Source: Eubacterium sp.
GTDB lineage: Bacteria; Bacillota; Clostridia; Lachnospirales; Lachnospiraceae
Length of the DNA stretch: 26,965 nucleotides
Assembly (NCBI GenBank): GCA_017445525.1
Contig: JAFSTZ010000135.1
Coordinates: forward strand, 1 to 26,965
Reading direction: 5' to 3'
Position numbers and translations under genes: made by a program. This document shows positions 15,688 to 23,061 of the stretch, one piece after another. Every line of letters starts with the position of its first letter. Position 1 is the first letter of the stretch. A model generated the notes under the pieces. The model searched no databases, had not been told where the DNA came from, and saw nothing but the letters and a program-made list of their open reading frames with translations.

Positions 15688-15761
15688 CGGGATGTGGCGT
15701 AGTTTGGTAGCGCGCTTGACTGGGGGTCAAGAGGTCGTCGGTTCAAATCCGGTCATCCCGA
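15688..15761 (+). tRNA. tRNA-Pro (anticodon GGG)
   Basis: A 74-nt cloverleaf: acceptor CGGGATG/CATCCCG with discriminator A, D-arm with GTTTGGTAG, anticodon stem CTTGA/TCAAG around loop CTGGGGG (anticodon GGG, reads CCC/CCU), and T-arm with TTCAAAT. The 3' CCA is not encoded; the next bases are CTATG. A small hairpin GGCTgaaaAGCC (15671-15682) lies just upstream, within a GTGTC...GACAC pairing. Confidence 0.95.
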
Positions 15762-15763
15762 CT

Positions 15764-18082
15764 ATGTATACATTTGTAATAATCTTAAGCGTACTGGCGG
15801 TGCTTTTGCTCGTCAGTATTGTTCTAACATACCGTAGCAAGAAGCCGATAGTGTCTTCGACCAGGAGACTTATGATATCGGCTTTATTTCCCGTTATCGC
15901 AAATATCATCATCACCCTTTCCGAGAATTACAATCTATCGGAAGTCGGCTATCTCATCTACTTTATCAGCACCGACTGGCTGCTTATCTATGCGGTAAGA
16001 TTTGTCACCGAGTATTGCGGTTATCCGTATCGCGGGACGTGGCTTGAGAGAACGCTGGGTATGCTCGGTGGAATTGATTTTATCATGCTTTTGGGCAATC
16101 ACTGGTTCCATAATGCCTTCGGACTCAGTGAGGTCGTTCTTGAAAACGGACATATTTATTATAAATATTATTCACTTTGGTATCATGGTATCCATCTCGC
16201 CTTTTCATATTTCATGACGGCAGCACTTGTCATTCTTCTCATCATGAAGCTCACCCATACGGCGGCCATATACAGAGAGAAATACTTTGTTATGCTCGGT
16301 ACTGTATTGGTTATCGGAGTCTGGGAGTTATACTATGTTGTAAATAAAAGTATACTTGAGTATTCCATGATCAGTTATGCGGTATTGCCCGTCATAGTTG
16401 CGTTTTTTGCGCTGGTATACAAACCTTATTTTGCAACCTATAGGATGTTCAAGGAGGTCATGCTGAACATCTCGGAGGCTATATTTTTCAACGATGATAA
16501 AAATGATTGCATTTATATAAATAGGCGCGCAAAGGAAATACTCGATTACGTCGGCAAATCTCAGGAGGAAGCCTGGGATTATGCGGTAGAGGTTTTGGCC
16601 GGCGGAGACGTATATGTCATGGAAGATATCATGAATGAGGGATATTTCCAGGCGCTCAGAAACTATACTTTTGGGGAGGAAAGCTTTACTTTTGAGCTTG
16701 AGCTGCAGAAGCTGACGGATAAAAAGGGAAGGTACGTCGGATCATTTATCACGGCAAAAGATCGTACTGAGGAGCAGAAGCGACTTGACAAGGAGAGATA
16801 CCAGGCAACGCATGACAGCCTGACCGGACTCTATAACGCCGACTATCTGTATACGAGGATAGAGAAGATGCTCATGGAGGATCCCAATCACAGGTATGTC
16901 ATCGTGGCATCGGATATTAAGAGCTTCAAGATGGTAAATGATGTTTACGGCAGAAAAGTAGGAGATGAGATCCTGATAAATATTGCCAGGCAGATCGAGG
17001 CTCTATCAACCAAGTACACGATATACGGACGTATCGGCAGCGACAAGTTCGGCTCGATCATGCGTCGTGAAAACTTCAGCGAAAGTCTTTTTAATACTCA
17101 GGTGAAGAAGGTCACCATGCTGAATACCGAGATGATATATCCCATCGTTATCCACGTTGGTGTGTATGAGGTGACCGATCGCAGGATACCGGTTTCGGTT
17201 ATGTTTGACAGGGCGTACATGGCGCTGATGACGATCAAAAATGACATGCAAAAGAGAGTTGCCTACTATGACTCCAATCTGCGTGAGGATATGCTTTGGG
17301 AGCAGAGGATCGCCGGCTCCATCGATGTCGGACTTGAGCAGAATCAGATAGTTCCTTATCTGCAGTCGCAGGTGCTTTCAGACGGTACGATCATCGGAGC
17401 GGAGATGCTGGCGAGATGGCAGCATCCGACGGAGGGATTTTTGAAGCCGAGGAGATTTCTTCCGACTCTCGAGAAAAATGGTTACGTAGTCAGGCTTGAT
17501 CAGTTTATGTGGGAGCAGGCCTGCAGAACTATCAAACGTTGGGAGGAGTCAGGCTGGGATGAGCTGTATATATCGGTAAATATCTCGCCGGTTGATTTTT
17601 TCTTTATGGATGTGGTTGATGAGTTCTGTAATCTTATAAAGAAGTATGATGTTGAGCCCGGCAAGCTTCGTCTGGAGATCACCGAGAATACCATGATGTA
17701 TGACGCCAAGCGCCGCATAGAGTCCATAGAGAAGCTGAGAGAGCATGGATTTATGGTTGAGATGGATGACTTCGGTAACGGTTTCTCGTCCCTGAATATG
17801 CTCAAGGATATTCCTCTGGATGTCATAAAGATAGATATGGTATTTCTCGAGGAGACCAGAGATGAGGAGAGGGCAAGGGAGATCCTGGAGTCTATGATAT
17901 CTCTTGCAAAGCGTCTCGAGATACCGGTCATCACGGAAGGCGTGGAGACCAAGGAACAGCTTGATTTCCTGACGGAGATGGGATGCGATATGTTCCAGGG
18001 ATACTATTTTTCACGAGCTGTACCTATATCGGAGTTTGAGCACAGGTATGCCAATTCGTTGTTGGGAGACAAAGGCGAATAA
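15764..18082 (+). CDS. 7TM sensor, PAS-like, degenerate GGDEF and EAL: cyclic di-GMP phosphodiesterase
   Basis: Membrane signalling protein of 772 residues, likely degrading the second messenger c-di-GMP. Seven hydrophobic helices lie within about residues 2-220. A PAS-like region (about 230-335) and a linker helix follow. The GGDEF domain (about 345-505) begins DSLTGLYN, but its active-site motif is GSDKF (425-429), so cyclase activity is probably lost. The EAL domain (about 515-765) keeps the metal and catalytic residues: Glu547 (EML in place of EAL), Asn606, Glu638, Glu641, Asp668/669, Lys689, Glu725 and Gln745. The start is placed two bases after tRNA-Pro, where no Shine-Dalgarno exists. 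Starting at 15872 (36 residues shorter, AGGAG five bases upstream) is the alternative but would delete the first helix. Confidence 0.9.
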   Translation: MYTFVIILSVLAVLLLVSIVLTYRSKKPIVSSTRRLMISALFPVIANIIITLSENYNLSEVGYLIYFISTDWLLIYAVRFVTEYCGYPYRGTWLERTLGMLGGIDFIMLLGNHWFHNAFGLSEVVLENGHIYYKYYSLWYHGIHLAFSYFMTAALVILLIMKLTHTAAIYREKYFVMLGTVLVIGVWELYYVVNKSILEYSMISYAVLPVIVAFFALVYKPYFATYRMFKEVMLNISEAIFFNDDKNDCIYINRRAKEILDYVGKSQEEAWDYAVEVLAGGDVYVMEDIMNEGYFQALRNYTFGEESFTFELELQKLTDKKGRYVGSFITAKDRTEEQKRLDKERYQATHDSLTGLYNADYLYTRIEKMLMEDPNHRYVIVASDIKSFKMVNDVYGRKVGDEILINIARQIEALSTKYTIYGRIGSDKFGSIMRRENFSESLFNTQVKKVTMLNTEMIYPIVIHVGVYEVTDRRIPVSVMFDRAYMALMTIKNDMQKRVAYYDSNLREDMLWEQRIAGSIDVGLEQNQIVPYLQSQVLSDGTIIGAEMLARWQHPTEGFLKPRRFLPTLEKNGYVVRLDQFMWEQACRTIKRWEESGWDELYISVNISPVDFFFMDVVDEFCNLIKKYDVEPGKLRLEITENTMMYDAKRRIESIEKLREHGFMVEMDDFGNGFSSLNMLKDIPLDVIKIDMVFLEETRDEERAREILESMISLAKRLEIPVITEGVETKEQLDFLTEMGCDMFQGYYFSRAVPISEFEHRYANSLLGDKGE

Positions 18083-18162
18083 TATATATAAATGATCAAG
18101 GAGATGCTGCTCAGTGTGTCCTTTATATGAGATCAAACCCGTGAAGTTGGAGGAGAAGTAAG

Positions 18163-19107
18163 ATGTATTATTTGGAAGATTACAGTGAGGGAAACAAGTT
18201 TCTCGGTATCTATCTGTGCAAGCAAAAACAAGTGTTAAAAACAAAGGCCGGGAAGACTTATTATTCTCTTATATTGCAGGATAAAACCGGTACCATGGAT
18301 GCAAAGATATGGGAGTTAAACATGGCCATAGCCGAGTTTGATTCGCTTGATTATATCTCGTGCGAAGGCATGGTTACGAGCTTTCAGGGTAAGCTCCAGG
18401 TAAATATAAACAGGGTTCGTGTCGCAGATGAAGGTGAGTATGATCCGTCCGACTATATACCGTGCACGGATAAAGATATTGATAAATTATCAGAGGAGCT
18501 GACGGGATTTATCAACAGTGTTAAAAATACATATCTGAATGCTTTATTAAAGAAATATTTTGTTGAGGATACCGATTTTTTCAAATCGTTCAAGGCTCAC
18601 TCTGCGGCAAAGAGCGTGCATCATTCATTTATGGGTGGTTTGATAGAGCACACCATGGCAGTGACGAGACTTTGCGATCTTTATGCAAAGCAGTATCCGA
18701 GGATCAACAGAGATCTGCTGATCACGGCTTCTCTTCTGCATGATATGGGCAAGGTGTATGAGCTGACTGACTTCCCGGCCAACGATTATTCGGATGAGGG
18801 AAATCTGCTCGGGCATATTTATATAGGTGCGAGACTGATAGAGAATACCTGTGAGACTATACCGGACTTTCCGTCCAAGCTGAAGAGTGAGTTGATACAC
18901 TGTATACTTGCTCATCATGGTAAGCTGGAGTACGGCTCGCCGAAGACTCCGGGGCTGATCGAGGCGCTGGCGTTGCACATGGCAGACAACACGGATGCGA
19001 AGCTCCAGACTATGACGGAGGCGCTGAAGGAGGCCGGCGATAACAAGGATTGGCTGGGGTACAACAAGTTCCTTGAGGGGAATATCAGGCAGACGCAGTC
19101 GGAGTGA
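18163..19107 (+). CDS. YhaM-type HD-domain 3'-5' exoribonuclease
   Basis: A 314-residue protein with an N-terminal OB-fold nucleic-acid-binding domain (about 10-95) and a metal-dependent HD domain (about 145-290). HD residues seen: His163, the His193-Asp194 pair in LLHDMGKVYEL, His218, His251/252 and Asp275. The layout and length match Bacillus subtilis YhaM, which degrades RNA and single-stranded DNA from the 3' end. GGAGGAG lies just upstream of the start. The stop is six bases from the next gene, a methyltransferase for structured RNA, so the two form an RNA-metabolism pair. The gene follows the c-di-GMP gene after 80 bases without a terminator. Confidence 0.9.
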   Translation: MYYLEDYSEGNKFLGIYLCKQKQVLKTKAGKTYYSLILQDKTGTMDAKIWELNMAIAEFDSLDYISCEGMVTSFQGKLQVNINRVRVADEGEYDPSDYIPCTDKDIDKLSEELTGFINSVKNTYLNALLKKYFVEDTDFFKSFKAHSAAKSVHHSFMGGLIEHTMAVTRLCDLYAKQYPRINRDLLITASLLHDMGKVYELTDFPANDYSDEGNLLGHIYIGARLIENTCETIPDFPSKLKSELIHCILAHHGKLEYGSPKTPGLIEALALHMADNTDAKLQTMTEALKEAGDNKDWLGYNKFLEGNIRQTQSE

Positions 19108-19113
19108 GGGAGT

Positions 19114-20616
19114 ATGAGTTTAGTTAAAAATCAGGAGATAGATCTGACTATAGAATCATTTGGAAACTCAGGAGAGGGTGTGGCCCACGTAGACGGCTAT
19201 GCCCTTTTTGTGTCCGGTGCGCTGCCGGGTGAGAGGGTGCATGTTGTAGTAACAAAGGTAAAGAAGAATTATGGCTATGCGAGGTTGTTATCTGTTCTCG
19301 ATGCATCACCTGATCGTGTAGAGCCTCTATGTCCCGTATATAAAAGATGTGGCGGGTGCGAGCTGCAACACATGAGCTACGAGGCGCAGCTGCGGTTCAA
19401 GACGGAAAGGGTTTATGATTGCCTCACGAGGATCGGCAGGCTGTCCGGAAACTCCTTGCCGGGAGAGATACCCGGCGAGAGTACGGTCCGACTTGAGGTC
19501 ATCGGTTGTGAGGGTGAGCCGTGGCACTATAGGAACAAGGTTCAGCTTCCTGTAGGATATGATAAGGACGGAAATATAGTAACCGGTTTTTATGTTGCAA
19601 GATCGCACGAGATCATCCCATGTGATGAGTGTTATATACAGGATAAAAAGATCAGTGGTGTTGTGACGGAGATAATAAGTATATTAAATAAATATAATAA
19701 TGGTGCCCTTGTGTATGATGAGACTGAACATCATGGATTGATAAGACACATATATATCAGGCATGGACAGCAGACAGATCAGTTGGTGGTATGTCTGGTA
19801 CTGAATGTGGATGACACAAGATTGATAGATGATTGTATGTATGAAATAAACAGTTTAAGCGATGTCAGTGGAGTATGTATCAATATTAATAATAAAAGAA
19901 CTAATGTTATAACAGGCGATAAATATATATCTGTTTTCGGTGATATTTTTATAGAAGATAAGATAGGAGATATAACATTTCGGATCGCGCCGGAGTCCTT
20001 CTATCAGGTTAATCCACACATGACGGAAAAGTTGTATGGAAAGGCACTTGAATACGCCTCTTTGACGGGTAACGAGGTGGTATGGGATCTCTACTGCGGG
20101 ATAGGAACCATAAGCCTGTTTTTGGCAAAAAAAGCCAAGAAGGTAGTCGGTGTTGAGATCGTAGATCAGGCGATAAAAAACGCCAAAGAAAATGCAAAAA
20201 TTAACAGTATAAATAATGCTGAATTTATATGCGGGGCAGCGGAAGAGATCATCGATAGTTTAGTGAATGATGGCTTGCAGTCTTCTATTGCCGATGTTAC
20301 CGCATCGACTCTCTTGGTCGATGAGGATCAATATGAAATCGGGAGAAGTATTTCCGATAGGGAGCTTCCGGATGTAGTTGTAGTAGATCCCCCTCGTAAG
20401 GGCTGTGATGAAAAGCTGATCTCTGCTATTGGCAAGGCGAGTCCCGCCAGGATAGTATATGTCAGCTGTGATCCGGCGACGCTTGCAAGAGATATCGCAC
20501 GCCTGAGAGAGTTTGGCTACGAGCTTAAAAAAGCCTGCGTAGTCGACCAATTCTGGCAGACGAAGCATGTCGAGACATGCGCTCTCTTATCGAAGACAAG
20601 CGTAAGCGCAGTCTGA
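19114..20616 (+). CDS. rlmD: 23S rRNA (uracil-5-)-methyltransferase, RumA/RlmCD family
   Basis: S-adenosylmethionine-dependent enzyme placing m5U on 23S rRNA; some relatives act on tRNA. Domains in the 500-residue protein: N-terminal TRAM RNA-binding domain (about 3-62); cysteines 73, 79 and 82 with Cys170 or Cys173 as candidate [4Fe-4S] ligands; central beta region; and a Rossmann methyltransferase domain with DLYCGIGT (325-332), DPPRKG (425-430) and catalytic Cys452 in SCDPATLARD. The protein is about 50 residues longer than usual. Extra segments lie at about 112-126 and 383-418, the latter between GAAEE and the DVVVVDPP strand. The C-terminus TSVSAV runs into GC-rich repeats and looks degraded or divergent. 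RlmCD or TrmFO-like specificity cannot be separated here. Confidence 0.92.
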   Translation: MSLVKNQEIDLTIESFGNSGEGVAHVDGYALFVSGALPGERVHVVVTKVKKNYGYARLLSVLDASPDRVEPLCPVYKRCGGCELQHMSYEAQLRFKTERVYDCLTRIGRLSGNSLPGEIPGESTVRLEVIGCEGEPWHYRNKVQLPVGYDKDGNIVTGFYVARSHEIIPCDECYIQDKKISGVVTEIISILNKYNNGALVYDETEHHGLIRHIYIRHGQQTDQLVVCLVLNVDDTRLIDDCMYEINSLSDVSGVCININNKRTNVITGDKYISVFGDIFIEDKIGDITFRIAPESFYQVNPHMTEKLYGKALEYASLTGNEVVWDLYCGIGTISLFLAKKAKKVVGVEIVDQAIKNAKENAKINSINNAEFICGAAEEIIDSLVNDGLQSSIADVTASTLLVDEDQYEIGRSISDRELPDVVVVDPPRKGCDEKLISAIGKASPARIVYVSCDPATLARDIARLREFGYELKKACVVDQFWQTKHVETCALLSKTSVSAV

Positions 20617-20663
20617 GATTAGAGGCGCAGTCGTTCCGGCGAGCGCTTGCGCGAGAGCGGAAC
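20606..20663 (+). repeat. GC-rich repeats and imperfect palindrome at the end of the methyltransferase gene
   Basis: GCGCAGTC occurs at 20606-20613 and 20625-20632. It is followed by inverted arms GTTCCG (20633-20638) and CGGAAC (20658-20663) that enclose GCGCTTGCGC. There is no T-run, so it is not a classical terminator. Base composition differs sharply from the flanks. Confidence 0.5.
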
Positions 20664-20730
20664 CTCCTTGTGAGGCAGCCTTGCGAGTGATTGAGTTTAC
20701 AGGCACAGTATAGCATTCCTAAATTTGCTC

Positions 20731-20759
20731 TTGTCTTTATATAATACTTGTGATATACT
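20731..20759 (+). promoter_or_regulatory. Promoter of the NSS transporter gene
   Basis: TTGTCT (20731-20736) and TATACT (20754-20759) are separated by 17 bp. Transcription would start near 20766, exactly at the first stem of the leader structure. Confidence 0.65.
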
Positions 20760-20766
20760 ATCCGAT

Positions 20767-20839
20767 GTGTGCAAGAATGCTATGGACAGGATGCTTGCCT
20801 GCTTGACCTGATAGCACACTCGTCGTAGTCCGAGTTTTT
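20767..20839 (+). promoter_or_regulatory. Structured leader with attenuator-like hairpin upstream of the NSS transporter
   Basis: Nested stems GTGT/ACAC (20767-20770 with 20816-20819), GCTAT/ATAGC (20779-20783 with 20811-20815) and CAGG/CCTG (20787-20790 with 20798-20801) form a rod. A short hairpin ACTCG/CGAGT (20818-20822 with 20831-20835) followed by five T comes next and overlaps the rod by two bases. This resembles an attenuator, but the terminator stem is only 5 bp. No known riboswitch class was recognised. Confidence 0.45.
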
Positions 20840-20887
20840 ATGACAGCACGACATAAGTATGAATACTTTTGAAAGAAGGGATAAACA

Positions 20888-22309
20888 GTGAACGAAAAGC
20901 GTACCTCTTTTTCAGGGGGATTTGGGTTTGTATTGGCTGCTGCGGGAAGCGCGGTCGGATTGGGAAATATCTGGAGGTTTCCGTACCTTGCGGCAAAGGA
21001 TGGCGGAGGTCTCTTTTTGCTGGTGTATCTTATATTGGCTCTTACTTTCGGATTTACTCTTCTTACCGCGGAGGTGGCGATAGGACGAAAGACCAAACAG
21101 GGACCGCTTACTGCATATAACAAACTCAAACAAGGTAAGTATTCAAAGCTGTTAGGTATCTTATCCTGCGTCGTTCCATTTTTAATACTGCCATACTACT
21201 GTGATATCGGCGGATGGGTGTTGAAGTATTTTGTCGCATTTTTGACCGGAGATGGCGAAGCAGCAGCTGAGGATGGTTACTTTGGTGGATTTATCACCAG
21301 TGAGATCGAGCCGATCATTTATATGACTATATTTATGGTCATCATCGCGGTGATCATTTTTATGGGAGTGAAAAAAGGTATCGAGCTTTCTTCACGTATA
21401 TTGATGCCGATCCTTCTGCTTTTGATCGTGGGTGTGGTGATCTTTACGATGTTTGTTACCAATCCCGAGAACGGCAAGACCGGACTTGACGGTATGAAGG
21501 TTTTGCTGATCCCTGACTTTGAGGGACTTACTTTCCAGAAGCTTCTGCAGACGATAGTGGATGCGATGGGGCAGTTGTTCTTCTCGCTCAGTATCGCCAT
21601 GGGTATCATGATAGCTTATGGTTCGTATGTTTCCAAGAAGGCAAATCTTGTCAGATCGATAAACCAGATCGAGATTTTTGACACGGTGGTTGCATTTCTC
21701 GCAGGTGCTATGATCATCCCGGCGGTTTATGTGTTTATGGGAACGGACGGTATGACGGCGGGTCCTTCGCTGATGTTTGTATCGCTGCCAAAGATATTTG
21801 TACAGATGGGCCCTATAGGAAATGTGGTCGGTGCGGCATTCTTTGCCATGGTTCTTTTTGCGGCGATCACGAGTGCCATGTCCGTACTTGAGGCGGTTGT
21901 TTCGAGCCTGATAGATAAGTTCAAGATGTCCAGAAAAGCAGCTACTATTTCCGAGACTGTCATCGCATTTATAATTGCAATAGTAGTTTGTCTCGGTTAT
22001 AACATCCTTTATTTCGAGATAAGACTTCCGAACATGACACCTGATCAGAACGGCCAGATACTGGATGTGATGGACTATATCAGTAATTCTGTCCTGATGC
22101 CGATAGTGGCTATCATGACGTGTATACTTATCGGTTGGATATTAAGTCCGAAGACTGTTATCGAAGAGTGCGAGGTCAACGGTGAGAAGCTCGGGAGAAA
22201 GAAACTGTTTGTTGTGATGATAAAGTTCGTCGCGCCGGTATTTTTATTCCTGTTGTTCTTGAAGTCGGCAGGCATTTTCCAGATGCTTGGCATCAAGATC
22301 TTCGGCTGA
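20888..22309 (+). CDS. Sodium-dependent transporter, neurotransmitter:sodium symporter (NSS/LeuT) family
   Basis: Membrane symporter of 473 residues with about 11-12 helices, likely importing an amino acid with Na+. TM1 has the family signature AAAGSAVGLGNIWRFPY (17-33), the unwound segment that binds substrate and Na+. TM6 contains FFSLSIAMGIMIAYGSY and TM8 the FFAMVLFAAITSAMSVLE segment with the Na2-site Ser/Thr residues. The substrate cannot be deduced; bacterial relatives carry Trp, Tyr, Leu or Met. Translation begins at GTG with AGAAGGG about eight bases upstream. It is a single gene with its own promoter and a roughly 120-nt structured leader. Confidence 0.92.
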   Translation: MNEKRTSFSGGFGFVLAAAGSAVGLGNIWRFPYLAAKDGGGLFLLVYLILALTFGFTLLTAEVAIGRKTKQGPLTAYNKLKQGKYSKLLGILSCVVPFLILPYYCDIGGWVLKYFVAFLTGDGEAAAEDGYFGGFITSEIEPIIYMTIFMVIIAVIIFMGVKKGIELSSRILMPILLLLIVGVVIFTMFVTNPENGKTGLDGMKVLLIPDFEGLTFQKLLQTIVDAMGQLFFSLSIAMGIMIAYGSYVSKKANLVRSINQIEIFDTVVAFLAGAMIIPAVYVFMGTDGMTAGPSLMFVSLPKIFVQMGPIGNVVGAAFFAMVLFAAITSAMSVLEAVVSSLIDKFKMSRKAATISETVIAFIIAIVVCLGYNILYFEIRLPNMTPDQNGQILDVMDYISNSVLMPIVAIMTCILIGWILSPKTVIEECEVNGEKLGRKKLFVVMIKFVAPVFLFLLFLKSAGIFQMLGIKIFG

Positions 22310-22395
22310 TTTATGACTATTATTTTTTATGTATAGATGATTGCGTAGGAGTGTGAATCGTGTCTTGGTTATCGAGTGAGGTGACATGCGGGATT

Positions 22396-22475
22396 TTAGA
22401 GCTGTGCCGTGACACCTACGCTTTGCTACGGATAGGCACGGTACCCGGAATCATAGATTCCGACCGTTGCTCTAA
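22396..22475 (+). ncRNA. Candidate structured leader RNA (three-way junction) of the O-acetylation cassette
   Basis: P1 pairs TTAGAGC (22396-22402) with GCTCTAA (22469-22475). P2 pairs GTGCCGTG (22404-22411) with CACGGTAC (22437-22444) and continues with CCTA/TAGG (22415-22418, 22433-22436). P3 pairs CGGAATC (22446-22452) with GATTCCG (22456-22462) around loop ATA. Junctions are 1, 1 and 6 nt. The flanks repeat GGTTATC at 22367-22373 and 22491-22497. It matches no riboswitch consensus I could recall. It ends about 35 nt before the DUF4358 start codon. Confidence 0.5.
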
Positions 22476-22509
22476 GCCGTGAATAGTAATGGTTATCAGG
22501 AGTTATATC

Positions 22510-23061
22510 ATGAGTGAGATTAGTAGAACGGATCGTCGATTTATATTTATAAATAAAACGTATCGGCGCGCGGTGGCTGTGCTGATGATAGTTGTTCTGT
22601 GCGCGGGTATTTATATGCCGTATGTTTCATATGCAGCCACATCAACCGCGTCTGTGTATGATGCGGTAGAGGGTGCTTACGGAAGCAGTTTTCCAATCAG
22701 TGACAGCAACATGATCAAGGTTGACAGGAAGAATATCTTTGGTAAATACTCCGTAGTGATGGGCGTGTCAGCAAAGCATTTTTCACAGTACACAGCCGCT
22801 CAGAAGTCAAACAGCTCCGAAGAATATATGTGTTTTATCTGTAAAGCTGTATCAAAAAAAGCAGTTAAAAAGATCAAAAGCAGCATGAAAAAATATGTTA
22901 TAAATGAGTACAACGGTAACATCAATTATCACTCGGATCTTGGCAATCAGTTGTTAAAAAATGCCAGGGTTGGATCAAAGGGAAAGTATGTATATCTCTT
23001 TGTTCTTGACACAGACGGTAACAAAAAAGCGATAAGCGCATTTAAAGAGAGTTTATCCTGA
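22510..23061 (+). CDS. DUF4358 family secreted or membrane-anchored protein
   Basis: A 183-residue protein of unknown biochemical function. It has a basic N-terminus, a hydrophobic segment at about 20-35 and a possible cleavage site after VSYA, so most of it lies outside the membrane. The mature part resembles DUF4358, a family often encoded beside MBOAT acyltransferases in Clostridia. It has Lys-rich helices (VSKKAVKKIKSSMKKY) and the final YVYLFVLDTDGNKK strand. Start at 22510 is chosen because AGGAG lies seven bases upstream; the ATG at 22489 has no ribosome-binding site. It is preceded by the folded-RNA candidate and its stop overlaps the next ATG by one base, so it is coupled to algI. 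Confidence 0.8.
   Translation: MSEISRTDRRFIFINKTYRRAVAVLMIVVLCAGIYMPYVSYAATSTASVYDAVEGAYGSSFPISDSNMIKVDRKNIFGKYSVVMGVSAKHFSQYTAAQKSNSSEEYMCFICKAVSKKAVKKIKSSMKKYVINEYNGNINYHSDLGNQLLKNARVGSKGKYVYLFVLDTDGNKKAISAFKESLS

Noticed and set aside
15692..15763. N-terminal 24 codons added to the GGDEF-EAL protein by reading from 15692
   Set aside because: These codons lie inside the tRNA-Pro gene; the protein's first transmembrane helix starts at the ATG at 15764.
20777..20806. Nine-residue leader peptide (MLWTGCLPA) in the NSS transporter leader, suggestive of Trp attenuation
   Set aside because: There is no ribosome-binding site before the ATG, only one Trp codon, and the frame coincides with stem sequence.
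22310..22488. c-di-GMP riboswitch (GEMM-I or II) upstream of the DUF4358 cassette
   Set aside because: The conserved GEMM core and tetraloop-receptor features were not found; only an unclassified fold is supported.
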